Of a stretch of 64,000 bases of DNA, positions 26,801-36,578 are shown in pieces; positions within the stretch are counted from its first letter, which is position 1, and each line of letters begins with the position of its first letter. Source of the stretch: JANSWY01 sp965243755 (GTDB lineage Bacteria > Bacteroidota > Bacteroidia > Cytophagales > Cyclobacteriaceae). The notes below the pieces were generated by a model. The model was not told the DNA's origin. It was given only the letters and a program-made list of their open reading frames with translations, and made no database searches. The translations under genes were made by a program, and so were the position numbers. The stretch spans positions 992,001 through 1,056,000 of the forward strand of contig CBDEVW010000002.1 in assembly GCA_965243755.1 (NCBI GenBank). Reading direction: 5' to 3'.

Positions 26801-29800
26801 ATGATTGTAAAACAAAACAAGACATATCTCATTTTGGCCCTTGCTACAGCGGTGGGGCTACTTTTTCATGGGGCTTCTTTTTTCAATACCCTTGAAGATA
26901 CCTATGATATATATGTCCACATGTTTTTTGCAGATCATTACTCAAAATCATGGTTTGAGCCATGGGAAGACCGGTGGTATACGGGATTTAATTTAATCAG
27001 TTATCCGCCAATCGTTCATCAGACCATAGCCCTGTTTTCTTATATCGGAGGCTTAAAGTTTGGGGCTTATTTGTTGGCCTTCGCCATTGTCCTGTTATAT
27101 GTGACGGGTGCCTACAGGTTCTCAAAATTAGTTACGGTAAATGAAGAATCTGCTGGTTATGCAGCACTGGTGGCAGTGTTTTGTCCCTCAGTAATTGAAG
27201 CACTGCATGTATTTGGTCAACTGCCTACGGTGATGGGAATTGGTTGGCTGCTGCACTCACTTCCTGAGATTTACCTGTGGGTGAGATTTGGTAAATGGAG
27301 ATATTTTTTAAATGCCATCAGTATTATAGCAGTTGCTGTTGGTTCGCATCATGTTACCCCCATTTTTGGAATGGTATTTTTCGTGCTACCAGTGATGGCC
27401 ACTGCCGTAATGGATGGAGCAGCTGCAAGCAAAGGTAATTATAAGGATGTTGGGATTTGGTTGTTTATTCAATTTGCTATCAAATATATCAAGAGGATCA
27501 TCATCTTCGGGTTGAGTACCATACTGGCAACCATCTTTGTCATCCTGCCCTATTGGATATGGTCCAAAAATGATCCCATCACACAAGTGCCAATACCACA
27601 TGGATCCAGAGATAGCTTCTTTGAAGTGTTTAGTTCTGGGTTGGTATTTTTTATTATTCCCTGGGGATTCTTCCTGTTATTTTTCCCATTCCTCATCTAC
27701 AGGTTCTATTCTAAAAGAAATTTGTTCCTTGGATTTTCATTCACTATGCTGTTTATCCTGGGCACAGGAGGGACTACACCCGTACCGAAGATGCTGTTGG
27801 GAGAGAATGCTTTCTCCATCCTCACATTGGAGCGGTTTACATTCTGGGGAACCATATTATCAATTCCATTAATTGGTGAGTTTCTATGGAGGTTTTTCGA
27901 AGGGAATTTGTATCAGGCTCTCGTATCCAGGTTGACCAAAGTTGGCTTTAACCTGATTGTGGTTATGCTAATCGCTATCATATTTTTCAGTAGCGGATTT
28001 ACCATGAACCTGAGTTTTTTCAGGCCCCTGCAACCCGATCCTATTGAGTTAACACCTATTACCAACTTTTTACAAAGTGATAAACATTACAAATGGCGGT
28101 ACCTGACACTTGGGTTTGGCGATCAGATGGCTTTACTATCTGCCAATACCCAGGCAAGAACCATAGATGGGAATTACCACTCCGCAAGAAGGATTCCAGA
28201 ATTGACAACCAGGGCAATCGAACGATTGGAAAACTCGAAATACCGTGGAGTAGAGGGCATTGGGACGCTTCAGCAGTTTCTCACCGCTCCAGACATATTT
28301 CACCTGAAATATGTGTTGTCCAACGACAAATTCTATGATCCTCTATTGTATTTCACCGGGTGGCACAGGGTAAAACAATTGAGCAATGGCATTATGGTAT
28401 GGGAACGCGCTGATGTCAGTCCATTGCCATCAATACTGCCAAAGAAAGACATTCCCCGATTTCAAAAAATCATGTGGGGTACCATCCCGATCAGCATGCT
28501 GTTTATTGCGTTCTTTTTCAATGTACAATTGCACTGGTTGCATCACATTACCGGAAGAAATGTATTGAGAGACAGTTACAGCAATCCGGAAATTATAAAA
28601 TTCAATTTTCCCAAAGCATTGTTAATTGGTCAGCAGTTATGGGTGCTGGTGGTGCTCGTACTGGCGGTAATGCTAATCGCAAATATCTATTGGGTCAACC
28701 AAAAACAGGACTCACCGGAAAAAGTTGTGCAATCCTGGTACAATGCGATCGACTTCAAAAAATTTGACGAGGCGCACAGCTATCTGGATCCCATGGTGGG
28801 TAAAAGTCTGGATCAATTTCTTCTGGAGACTTCTGTCACCGATGGGTTGGTTGATTCATATGGGAAATTGAATACAATTCAATGCACTGTAATCAATGGA
28901 CAAGATGGTAAAGTGTTTGTAAAGGCCAGGCTACACTGGGTTACTGCTTTGGAAGAATTTGAAAAAACAGTGATTCATGAAACAGTGCAAAGAGGTATGA
29001 AATGGTACATGGTACCAGAAGAGTTCAACTACAATATCCCAACCAATCAGTTTTTTGATCACCCAGGAAATCAGTTCTACAACCAGGGAAGAAGAACAAT
29101 CTCTACGGAAGAGACTTTTCATGAAGATGTTCTTGACAGACCTGTGGTGGCTGTTGAGGAGGCGAAACTCGTTCGAAATGGAGCAAAATATGCGGTGATA
29201 GGGGCAATTCAAAACATTGATGACTATCCAGCTGACATCACCATTAAAGCAACTTTGATGGATTCCTCCAATAACTTCATCACCAGCTATTACGACAAGT
29301 TCTATCTCAAACACAAACTATTGCCTAAAGAAAGAACTGTATTCAGAATAGATTTTGAGTCAGTAGGATGGCTTAAGCTGGACAGTACCAGTAGCATTTA
29401 TGATCCTGAGGCATATGAGTCCATGACTTATAAAGCGGTTCCGTCAAATTTTAAAGTGGAGATATTGAGTACAGTAGCTACTCAGGACTTGTACCACGAT
29501 CTTGCACTGGAAATCAATAAGCTGCAGCCAGATACACTTTCAGGGACTTTGTTTAATCATGGCAACCTTACTGCCACAATGACACAATTATTGCGTGGGT
29601 TTTCTAATGAGAACGGCCTCTTCTGGGTTGATCACTATGTAATGCCAAAAAGCGTTTTTCCAAGAAGAAAAGAAAGTTTTCAATGCGCTCTACCCGATTT
29701 TGCCGATGTTGAAGTCATTGCCAGCGATGGAGTTGCCACTACCAATGGGCTAGAATCCAGGCAAATAGAACAGAAATACAGGTCTTCTGGCCGAGTGAAA

Positions 29801-29884
29801 GCAATTGAAGAGGTTTCCATTGGCAAGGACACTACGATTTCTATTCAACTCAATCCTTTCATCGCTAATCCAGGATCATTTTGA
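26801..29884 (+). CDS. Giant GT-C-like membrane glycosyltransferase with C-terminal extracytoplasmic domains
   Basis: 1027 aa. About 12 TM segments in residues 8-545, preceded by an acidic motif (LEDTYDIYVHMFFADHY) in the first periplasmic loop, the position where GT-C enzymes place their catalytic Asp. A further TM (~610-630) is followed by ~390 residues of extracytoplasmic sequence containing a SnoaL/NTF2-like region (SPEKVVQSWYNAIDFKKFD) and beta-rich repeats. Likely transfers or polymerises sugars from a polyprenyl-phosphate donor outside the membrane. The next gene starts by a TTGA overlap. Substrate unknown. Confidence 0.72.
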   Translation: MIVKQNKTYLILALATAVGLLFHGASFFNTLEDTYDIYVHMFFADHYSKSWFEPWEDRWYTGFNLISYPPIVHQTIALFSYIGGLKFGAYLLAFAIVLLYVTGAYRFSKLVTVNEESAGYAALVAVFCPSVIEALHVFGQLPTVMGIGWLLHSLPEIYLWVRFGKWRYFLNAISIIAVAVGSHHVTPIFGMVFFVLPVMATAVMDGAAASKGNYKDVGIWLFIQFAIKYIKRIIIFGLSTILATIFVILPYWIWSKNDPITQVPIPHGSRDSFFEVFSSGLVFFIIPWGFFLLFFPFLIYRFYSKRNLFLGFSFTMLFILGTGGTTPVPKMLLGENAFSILTLERFTFWGTILSIPLIGEFLWRFFEGNLYQALVSRLTKVGFNLIVVMLIAIIFFSSGFTMNLSFFRPLQPDPIELTPITNFLQSDKHYKWRYLTLGFGDQMALLSANTQARTIDGNYHSARRIPELTTRAIERLENSKYRGVEGIGTLQQFLTAPDIFHLKYVLSNDKFYDPLLYFTGWHRVKQLSNGIMVWERADVSPLPSILPKKDIPRFQKIMWGTIPISMLFIAFFFNVQLHWLHHITGRNVLRDSYSNPEIIKFNFPKALLIGQQLWVLVVLVLAVMLIANIYWVNQKQDSPEKVVQSWYNAIDFKKFDEAHSYLDPMVGKSLDQFLLETSVTDGLVDSYGKLNTIQCTVINGQDGKVFVKARLHWVTALEEFEKTVIHETVQRGMKWYMVPEEFNYNIPTNQFFDHPGNQFYNQGRRTISTEETFHEDVLDRPVVAVEEAKLVRNGAKYAVIGAIQNIDDYPADITIKATLMDSSNNFITSYYDKFYLKHKLLPKERTVFRIDFESVGWLKLDSTSSIYDPEAYESMTYKAVPSNFKVEILSTVATQDLYHDLALEINKLQPDTLSGTLFNHGNLTATMTQLLRGFSNENGLFWVDHYVMPKSVFPRRKESFQCALPDFADVEVIASDGVATTNGLESRQIEQKYRSSGRVKAIEEVSIGKDTTISIQLNPFIANPGSF

Positions 29885-31047
29885 GAAAATCAATATACAT
29901 ATCATTATTATTAATTGGTCACGTTGTTGCCGCTAATGAAATTTCGTTACACAACGACCAAACCGAGTATTTGGCAGGGGAACTGATTGAATTAATCTAT
30001 TGCACAGACAATATTCAGGACAATGTTCAGGCTACACTGCAGGTTACTCACAGTTTGGGGAGTCAATTAATGGTGGGGCAGGTAGTTTCAGAACATGTGA
30101 TTTTTAATTTGCCTGAGGTCATCAGCAAAGTAGCCGGATATGTTTCTGCTAAATTGTACTTGTCTGGTAAAGTGGCATATTCCCATTCCTTTGAAATAAA
30201 GCCAAACACCAGTCATCCGGGAAATATTGAATCTTTTTGTGGACCAAAGCACCTGGTAGTTGATCGGAGAGATTACACCATGATCACTTCCACGGTATTG
30301 GATGCATTTGATAATCCTTATTTAGAAGGGACAAAAGTGCAGTTTAGCTTGCAGTCAGGTGCGGGAATCAAAAAAAGGATTGCACCATCGAGAAGACTTT
30401 ACGCTTTCCAAAGATTCTATGCACCCTACAAAAAAGGCTATGGAACGGTAACAGCAAGTCATGAGGGCCTCAACGACAAAGCATTTCGCCTGGTTTATTA
30501 TACACATGATCCTGTAAGCTTTGGCATTAGGTTTACACGGCAACATCAGTTTGCGGATGGGGAACAATTGGTGTCACTTACCACAACTAAAATCCAGGAC
30601 AGGCTAGGCAACATCATTGGCAATGGAACCCTTGTTGCATTTAGCATTCTGCACAGCGATGGTCACATTACTGAAGTTTATGCCAACACCAAGGATGGAG
30701 TAGCCACCGCTGTGGTGCAGGCTCCTTCCATAAAAGACCGATGGAAAATCACCGCAGAGATTGACAACTACGCAAATTCAAGGTATCCGGTCTATACCAC
30801 ATTTAAGGCTTCAGTGCAGGATATTCCACTAGACATAAAGCAGGACACATTGACTGTTGGGCCTGTTTTGGGATTCATGGGCCAGTTTGTGAAAAATCAA
30901 ACCCCTGTTAGAATTAACGCAGATGGATTTGAACAAATAATATATCTGCACGATGGATCGGCACAACTATCTGTCGCTGACTTACCATCCGGGTCGGAGT
31001 TGTCAGTTGTTGTCTGCGGAATCACCAGAAAAATCAAAATCCAATGA
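29881..31047 (+). CDS. Secreted Ig-like domain protein of the EPS locus
   Basis: 388 aa with a short signal peptide and at least two beta-sandwich domains. VVDRRDYTMITSTVLDAFDN and YEGTKVQFSLQSG-like strands resemble Big_1/invasin-type Ig folds, and a second copy appears at TTKIQDRLGNIIGNGTLVAF. TTG start overlapping the stop of the GT-C-like gene. No catalytic motif. Probably a periplasmic or surface structural partner of the polysaccharide machinery; family not certain. Confidence 0.7.
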   Translation: MRKSIYISLLLIGHVVAANEISLHNDQTEYLAGELIELIYCTDNIQDNVQATLQVTHSLGSQLMVGQVVSEHVIFNLPEVISKVAGYVSAKLYLSGKVAYSHSFEIKPNTSHPGNIESFCGPKHLVVDRRDYTMITSTVLDAFDNPYLEGTKVQFSLQSGAGIKKRIAPSRRLYAFQRFYAPYKKGYGTVTASHEGLNDKAFRLVYYTHDPVSFGIRFTRQHQFADGEQLVSLTTTKIQDRLGNIIGNGTLVAFSILHSDGHITEVYANTKDGVATAVVQAPSIKDRWKITAEIDNYANSRYPVYTTFKASVQDIPLDIKQDTLTVGPVLGFMGQFVKNQTPVRINADGFEQIIYLHDGSAQLSVADLPSGSELSVVVCGITRKIKIQ

Positions 31048-32588
31048 TCAAGAAAACTTTTTATATCGCACTTTTTATTGTCACCACAGCTGGGGTCTTT
31101 TCAGGGCTACTGTTTGGATCTTCACAGGTGATTGCCTTTTTCAGGTCGGGGGCAGATCAATCGCAAATGCTGTTGCTGAGCGGTGAACAACTCAATGACT
31201 ATTATCAGCCTAAGGTAACCTGGGCGGCAGATCATTCAGCGGAGGGCAGAGAGATGGAGCCAGGTACCAGAACCAAAATCACTGCAGATTATGTGGCTGG
31301 GCATTACTATCAGTTCTTGAGTACCAATGATGGAAGGGCACAGGGTTTGAAAGATTATTTTACCAACAAATCGAGGGAAAAGTTAATCAGACTCGCTGGC
31401 AATCAGGAAAGTCAATCAACGTCACACAAAGCCACCACGATTGAGCATCAGATGACTTTGAAGTTCTATGCCGAAGATGGTACGCTGGCGGTGCTCAATG
31501 ATGTGGTAATTACCTACAATGAATTGGGTAAATCTGGTGAAACCCTGATACAGTATTACGACACCTCTTCGTATGAGGTCATGCTGTTGTTGGAAGATAA
31601 TTTTTGGAGAGTACGGCATAAGGTCCGGGTAAATGAAACTGGTTCATTTGATTTTCCTCAAAGCAAATCAGAAAAGTCTATCCGGGGAGGCCAATTCACT
31701 TATGGACAAGACTCGTCATTTCAATTGAAATGCATGAACTACTACCCAAAAGACTTCCCATGGGAAGCCATGTGGTCAAACTTTGACAGTCTGGATTTAC
31801 AGAGCGATTTTCAGGAAATATCGGAAATGGGTTTTAATAGCCTCAGAATATTCATTCCATATAAAGAATTCGGAGGTGCTAAGGTGGACGCAAGACACCT
31901 GTCTGATTTACAGCAATTGCTGACTGTTGCGGAACAATACGATTTAAAAGTCATTGTTACCCTTTTCGATTTTTTTCTGGGGTACTCCATGGAACAATGG
32001 ACGCTGGCAGACAGACACGCCGAGCAAATTGTGATGGCCATGAAGGATCACCCGGCATTGTTTGGGTGGGACATTAAAAATGAACCAGACCTTGATTTTG
32101 AGACCTCCGAAGAACATCAGGTGATTTCCTGGTTGGACTTTATGATCAAAAGAGTAAAAACATACGATCCCGATCACTTTGTGACCATAGGGTGGAGTCA
32201 GCCGGAGATGCATGAAACCCTCAGTGATCAGGTTGATTTTATTTCATTCCACTATTACCGACCAACTACTGATCTGATCAATATTCAATCAGTAAAGCCG
32301 GTGATGTTGGGTGAAACGGGCATGCATAGTTTCTCAGCCTGGTGGTTCCCATTCAGCAAAACACAAGAAGAACAAGCACAATACATTGATGAAGTCTTGA
32401 AAATCATTGCTGACAAGCACTGGAGTTACGGACTTTGGACGCTTTATGATTTTCCTCAGGTTCCATCCAATGTGGCAGGATCAGCCCCCTGGAAAAAGGC
32501 ACCTCAAAAAAGCATGGGCCTGATTCAGGTGGATGGTACCAAGAAAAGTGCCTACGATATCATCAGAAAATTTAACAATACACATTGA
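31044..32588 (+). CDS. Membrane-anchored clan GH-A (GH5-like) glycoside hydrolase
   Basis: 514 aa. N-terminal TM anchor (~5-28), an NTF2-like/beta region (~60-200), then a TIM barrel (~225-510). GWDIKNEPDL places the acid/base at Glu347, and VMLGETGMHS places the nucleophile at Glu424, both at the ends of beta strands 4 and 7 as in clan GH-A. SLRIFIPY and FISFHYY match strands 2 and 6. Predicted periplasmic hydrolase that trims or cleaves the nascent polysaccharide, as hydrolases in other synthase-dependent EPS loci do. Overlaps the Ig-like gene by 4 nt. Confidence 0.85.
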   Translation: MIKKTFYIALFIVTTAGVFSGLLFGSSQVIAFFRSGADQSQMLLLSGEQLNDYYQPKVTWAADHSAEGREMEPGTRTKITADYVAGHYYQFLSTNDGRAQGLKDYFTNKSREKLIRLAGNQESQSTSHKATTIEHQMTLKFYAEDGTLAVLNDVVITYNELGKSGETLIQYYDTSSYEVMLLLEDNFWRVRHKVRVNETGSFDFPQSKSEKSIRGGQFTYGQDSSFQLKCMNYYPKDFPWEAMWSNFDSLDLQSDFQEISEMGFNSLRIFIPYKEFGGAKVDARHLSDLQQLLTVAEQYDLKVIVTLFDFFLGYSMEQWTLADRHAEQIVMAMKDHPALFGWDIKNEPDLDFETSEEHQVISWLDFMIKRVKTYDPDHFVTIGWSQPEMHETLSDQVDFISFHYYRPTTDLINIQSVKPVMLGETGMHSFSAWWFPFSKTQEEQAQYIDEVLKIIADKHWSYGLWTLYDFPQVPSNVAGSAPWKKAPQKSMGLIQVDGTKKSAYDIIRKFNNTH

Positions 32589-32606
32589 TCGCATCTAGAA
32601 AAAGAA

Positions 32607-33821
32607 ATGATAAGCAATAAGAAAACAAGTAATAAAATGAAAAAGAACTTAAAACTCGCATTGGTAACACCTTACCCTCCCAGTCTCACCACTTTAAATG
32701 AATACGGCTACCACTTTGCACAGCATATGGCTGAAAAAGAGGAGGTAGAATCGTTACACCTCATCACTGAAACCATGGAAGAAGGCGTAGAATATGCCAG
32801 TGATAATGAGAAGATTCACTTTCATCCCACATGGAAATTCAATAGTTGGAGCAATTCCTTCAAAATCCTAAAGCAAGTTCGCCAGCTTAAGCCGGATACA
32901 GTGATTATTAACCTGCAATTTCTACTTTTTGGAGATAAGAAAATTGCAGGAGCACTAGGATTGATGTTACCTGTCTTGTTGAGGATTTTTGGGATCAAAA
33001 CCATTGTATTGCTACATAATATTCTGGAAGAAGTTGATCTTCAAAAAGCCGGGATTACCCAAAACCCAATCTTGCAAAAGGTATACAATCTCATAGGTAA
33101 TGTACTGACACGGTTCATCCTCACCGCCAATATCGTTGGAGTAACAATTGAAAAGTATGTAGATATTTTAAAGGATAAATACAATGCAAAAAATGTAGTG
33201 CTACTACCCCATGGAACATTCGAGATTCCTGAAATGCCGGATTTTGATAGGAAGGAAGAAACACATCGAGTGATGACTTTTGGGAAGTTTGGGACTTACA
33301 AAAAAGTGGAGCAACTGATTGAAGCATTTCAGCAGGTACAGGAAACCACTGAAGAACCTATGGAGTTGGTCATTGCTGGTACTGATAATCCCAACGCGAC
33401 CGGGTATTTGCAGGGAGTGAAAGAAACCTATAAGGAGGTGTCAGGGCTTGAGTTTACTGGTTATGTAGCGGAAGAGGATGTGCCAGGGTTGTTCACAGAA
33501 AGTAGCGTGGTAGTTTTTCCTTATACATCCACTACGGGCAGCTCAGGGGTATTACACCAGGCAGGCAGCTATGGTAAAGCAGTAGTTTTGCCCCATTTGG
33601 GAGATTTGGGGAGATTGGTTGAAGAAGAAGGATATTCGGGAGAATTTTTTGAACCTGACAGCAAAGACAGTCTGGCCACCGCCATCGAAAAACTGATCAA
33701 AGATAAATCGCATAGAAGAAAACTCGCGGAACAGAATTACTATGCAGCCTCTTCACTGAGCATGGCCGATATCACCGACTGGTATCTTATTCATATCAAT
33801 AACCTACAAAACAGCCAATAA
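32607..33821 (+). CDS. Family 4 glycosyltransferase
   Basis: 404 aa (395 from the alternative ATG 32637, which begins directly with MKKNLKLALVTPYPPS). GT-B fold: N-terminal acceptor domain, then the donor domain with MTFGKFGTYKKVEQLIEAF, GLEFTGYVAEEDVPGLF, and VVFPYTSTTGSSGVLHQAGSYGKAVV, the nucleotide-sugar binding region with the variant SSGVLHQA in place of the common E-x7-E. Cytosolic sugar transferase of the EPS locus. The double-receiver gene follows after 1 nt. Confidence 0.88.
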   Translation: MISNKKTSNKMKKNLKLALVTPYPPSLTTLNEYGYHFAQHMAEKEEVESLHLITETMEEGVEYASDNEKIHFHPTWKFNSWSNSFKILKQVRQLKPDTVIINLQFLLFGDKKIAGALGLMLPVLLRIFGIKTIVLLHNILEEVDLQKAGITQNPILQKVYNLIGNVLTRFILTANIVGVTIEKYVDILKDKYNAKNVVLLPHGTFEIPEMPDFDRKEETHRVMTFGKFGTYKKVEQLIEAFQQVQETTEEPMELVIAGTDNPNATGYLQGVKETYKEVSGLEFTGYVAEEDVPGLFTESSVVVFPYTSTTGSSGVLHQAGSYGKAVVLPHLGDLGRLVEEEGYSGEFFEPDSKDSLATAIEKLIKDKSHRRKLAEQNYYAASSLSMADITDWYLIHINNLQNSQ

Positions 33822-33822
33822 C

Positions 33823-34830
33823 ATGACAAGAGCAAAAATACTTATCATAGAAAATGAGTCCGATCTGGCACGATCCATTTCGGATTTCCTCGAGATGAAT
33901 GACTATCAAACCAGCATGCTACATAGTGGAGAAGAAGCCATTGAATGGTTGTTGCACGAAACCCCGGATCTAATTATCTGCGATCTCATGATGCCCGGCA
34001 TGAATGGTTACGATGTGCTGGATGCTGTCCGACAAATTAGAAAACTGGCACAGATACCCTTTTTATTCCTCACCGGAATGGCAGAGGAAGAGTACAGAAG
34101 AGCCGGAATGATCAAGGGGGCAGATGATTTTATCAGTAAGCCATTCAAATTTGATCAACTACTGGCCTCCATTCAGTCTGCACTGGAAAAAAATAATTTT
34201 AGGACAAGCGAGATTAAAAGACTTTCCACTGAGATAGAAAATCAACTTGACTCCATCAACCAGGTGAACTACCTCACCAATCATATGGTAAGAGCCAATC
34301 TGGCCAACATTATGCTGACACTCGAATTACTCCAGTCGGGTGAACTGGCTACACATGAGGCATTAGGTATTCTCTATGAATCCGCTGGGAAGATTGATCA
34401 TAACACCGCGGACATTAACAATATCCTGCATCAGGATAAGGAAACCAAAGTGGGAACAGTTCCCTCGAAACTAAAGTATGATAAGGTAATGCTGGTTGAT
34501 GATGATCCAACGCAGCTAATGCTCAACAAAATGGTGATCAGCAAGGTACTCGATACTGATTCAATTGTTACGTTTACCGATGGACTGGCAGCACTTGATC
34601 ACCTGGCAACCCATCAGGTGGATGTCATTTTCCTGGATCTTAACATGCCCAATATGTCCGGAATGGAAGTGCTGGAAGCCATTAAAGTGAGCAGACTAAA
34701 TATTCCGGTAATCATGCTCAGCTCATCACTGGATCCGGCACAAATCAATTCCTGCTACAGCTATGAAAATGTTACTCAATACCTGGTGAAGCCGTTGAAC
34801 CCAGAGCGCTTGAAAAGGGTGATTGCTTAG
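33823..34830 (+). CDS. Response regulator with two receiver domains
   Basis: 335 aa: receiver 1 (~4-122, phospho-acceptor D54 in IICDLMMPG, ISKPFKF), a helical linker (~125-215) that resembles a degenerate HisKA/DHp segment (YLTNHMVRANLANIMLTLEL), and receiver 2 (~220-335, D272 in VIFLDLNMP, YLVKPLN). No DNA-binding output. It starts 1 nt after the GT4 gene, so it is co-expressed with the EPS machinery. A phosphorelay or allosteric control of synthesis is inferred. Confidence 0.88.
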   Translation: MTRAKILIIENESDLARSISDFLEMNDYQTSMLHSGEEAIEWLLHETPDLIICDLMMPGMNGYDVLDAVRQIRKLAQIPFLFLTGMAEEEYRRAGMIKGADDFISKPFKFDQLLASIQSALEKNNFRTSEIKRLSTEIENQLDSINQVNYLTNHMVRANLANIMLTLELLQSGELATHEALGILYESAGKIDHNTADINNILHQDKETKVGTVPSKLKYDKVMLVDDDPTQLMLNKMVISKVLDTDSIVTFTDGLAALDHLATHQVDVIFLDLNMPNMSGMEVLEAIKVSRLNIPVIMLSSSLDPAQINSCYSYENVTQYLVKPLNPERLKRVIA

Positions 34831-34855
34831 AGATCATTGTACAAAATGCATCAAT

Positions 34856-34893
34856 AAAAAAGGGACTCGGTTCAAACCGAGTCCCTCTTTTTT
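34856..34893. terminator. Bidirectional terminator between EPS half-loci
   Basis: 12-bp perfect stem AGGGACTCGGTT / AACCGAGTCCCT with a 2-nt loop, A run on the left and T run on the right, between convergent genes. It should terminate both. Confidence 0.92.
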
Positions 34894-34907
34894 GTGAGTA
34901 AGCGTTG

Positions 34908-36128
34908 TTATCTGTGAATTTTCAAAATGACAAATAGTACTACCAATAAAGTCCCCATACTTACCACCTGAACCATTACAACCTCTTCAAGGCTGTTATG
35001 AAACCATTGGTAGCAGAACAATTGCGCAAGGGCAAAAACACCAGCCAATAAAACCGGCCAAAACCTGTCTATGGAAATAAAATAATAGATCACCAGATTT
35101 GACAAAGCAAAAAATGAAGTTGCCAAAGCATATTTCCACAATAACCCGGAAATAGGTAAAAACGCTTCACCAAATAGGATCATAATAGAGAATCTTGGGA
35201 ACAGCCCTGTGAAAAGCACTATAATGGTAGAGAGTCCCGAAATAAGCAGGATGTTTCTGTACAGAAGGTGAGTGACAGGAAGACCTTTCTTCTTTCGTTC
35301 CACCACCTTCGGGATCAGTAGCATTACCAGTACCCAGGTTGCAAAATAGATCATGCGACCAACCAGTGAAATGGAGGTGTAGAGGCCCGCGGTAGTGTTG
35401 TCAAAATAGTGTTTCACCATGATCAGGTCTCCGTAATTAATCAGGATTTGTACCAGCTCATAGGCAATGGTAAAACCAAAGAATTTTAAAATTTGGATGC
35501 TTAGGGGTTTCGGTAACTTTTTCAGCCTAATGTTTATATCCACCGATGAGATGGAAGTGATGATGGAAAAAACAATGGCAAATGCCAGGATCAGACTACT
35601 TTGTGAAGGAAACATTACCAATAGCAGGAATGTGCTCAATATTTTGACCCACAATTCCTTTTGGTAAGAAGTGGATAGCCCAATGAATTGTTGTTTTCCC
35701 TGAAAAACACCTCGCTGAACACTGAGGTAACAATAAAAAGGGAACCCTAGCGAAAATACTACCAATACCAGAGGGTTGCTAAGCTGAAAATATACTGTAA
35801 TGGGCTGAAGAAATGCAATAACAAGGAGCGTGAGGGCTGTACCTGTAAGAAAGCCGCCAACCAGCATCCAATGCTGAACGGACCTGTCAGCACTTCTGGT
35901 GTCACCAGCAAACCTGGTAGCGGTCAATTGAAATGTCATCCCGAATAAGGAGACCACCAAAAGCAGACTTAAAATGAGTCCAGCTTCCGCAAATTGTGTA
36001 GGTCCCAGGGTTCTTCCCAGAATCAGATTGAAACCGTAATTGCCTCCATTGACAATTAAACTACTGATCATAAATACAGAAGCTGGAGTAAACCGCCGTG
36101 TACTGATTCTATTCAATAATGAAAACAT
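34908..36128 (-). CDS. Polysaccharide flippase (Wzx/MATE-like)
   Basis: 406 aa, about 12 TM segments in two bundles. The N-terminal GGNYGFNLILGRTLGPTQFAEA is typical of the Polysacc_synt family that flips lipid-linked oligosaccharides. Its first 20 bp overlap the end of the STAS gene, so they form one transcript. Together with the GT2 and GT-C-like genes it provides the transport step of the locus. Confidence 0.88.
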   Translation of the reverse strand: MFSLLNRISTRRFTPASVFMISSLIVNGGNYGFNLILGRTLGPTQFAEAGLILSLLLVVSLFGMTFQLTATRFAGDTRSADRSVQHWMLVGGFLTGTALTLLVIAFLQPITVYFQLSNPLVLVVFSLGFPFYCYLSVQRGVFQGKQQFIGLSTSYQKELWVKILSTFLLLVMFPSQSSLILAFAIVFSIITSISSVDINIRLKKLPKPLSIQILKFFGFTIAYELVQILINYGDLIMVKHYFDNTTAGLYTSISLVGRMIYFATWVLVMLLIPKVVERKKKGLPVTHLLYRNILLISGLSTIIVLFTGLFPRFSIMILFGEAFLPISGLLWKYALATSFFALSNLVIYYFISIDRFWPVLLAGVFALAQLFCYQWFHNSLEEVVMVQVVSMGTLLVVLFVILKIHR

Positions 36129-36378
36129 TGCTTAATTGGGTTTTATGAATAAGTGCTTTGATTCTATCCGAATTACAATTGGTATAGGTGAGTATTTTTC
36201 CCATTCTTCGCAGTTTCATATGGAGATTGAGTAGTGCATTGAAATTGGCCAGACTTACATGGTCCACATCTTCCATGTTGATGTTGAACTGCTCAGTTTC
36301 GTTTAGCCTGGTCTCAATAATTTTAGATAGTGAGGTCAGGTCTTTTGGTTGTTTTAGCCTGTCGAGTTTGATTTCCAT
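36109..36378 (-). CDS. STAS-domain protein
   Basis: 89 aa, a single STAS domain (anti-sigma-factor-antagonist fold): FNINMEDVDHVSLANFNALLNLHMKLRRMGK in two pieces is the strand-loop-helix that carries the phosphorylatable Ser in SpoIIAA; here Ser lies in HVSLANF. The usual DSSG motif is not conserved, so switching by phosphorylation is uncertain. Overlaps the flippase by 20 bp. Likely a regulatory subunit of the EPS locus. Confidence 0.82.
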   Translation of the reverse strand: MEIKLDRLKQPKDLTSLSKIIETRLNETEQFNINMEDVDHVSLANFNALLNLHMKLRRMGKILTYTNCNSDRIKALIHKTQLSNVFIIE

Positions 36379-36403
36379 TTTTCTTTTTTCTTCAAAGTAA
36401 AGC

Positions 36404-36415
36404 CTCCTATAGGAG
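36404..36415. promoter_or_regulatory. Perfect 12-bp palindrome upstream of the STAS gene
   Basis: CTCCTATAGGAG is self-complementary and lies 25 bases before the STAS start codon, next to TACTTTG on the minus strand. Candidate operator controlling the STAS/flippase transcript. Confidence 0.4.
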
Positions 36416-36458
36416 CACTGAGGTAACAGTCCGACGAATGGAAATATTAGGCTGCCCA

Positions 36459-36525
36459 GTTGTTGCGCAGGCCTGATGACCGTTTGAGATGGCCCATTAT
36501 CTGCGCTGAACTCCTAAAAATGGGC
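36459..36525 (+). promoter_or_regulatory. Structured leader candidate of the TPR/beta-barrel gene
   Basis: Two interleaved inverted repeats: GCGCAG paired with CTGCGC, and GCCCATT (36492-36498) paired with AATGGGC (36519-36525). The pairings are mutually exclusive, so the leader could switch between two folds. No known riboswitch class is recognised. Confidence 0.3.
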
Positions 36526-36578
36526 AGTCATCGATAATAAAATATGGAGGCTCAATCCTATGATACTTTTGAATCACT

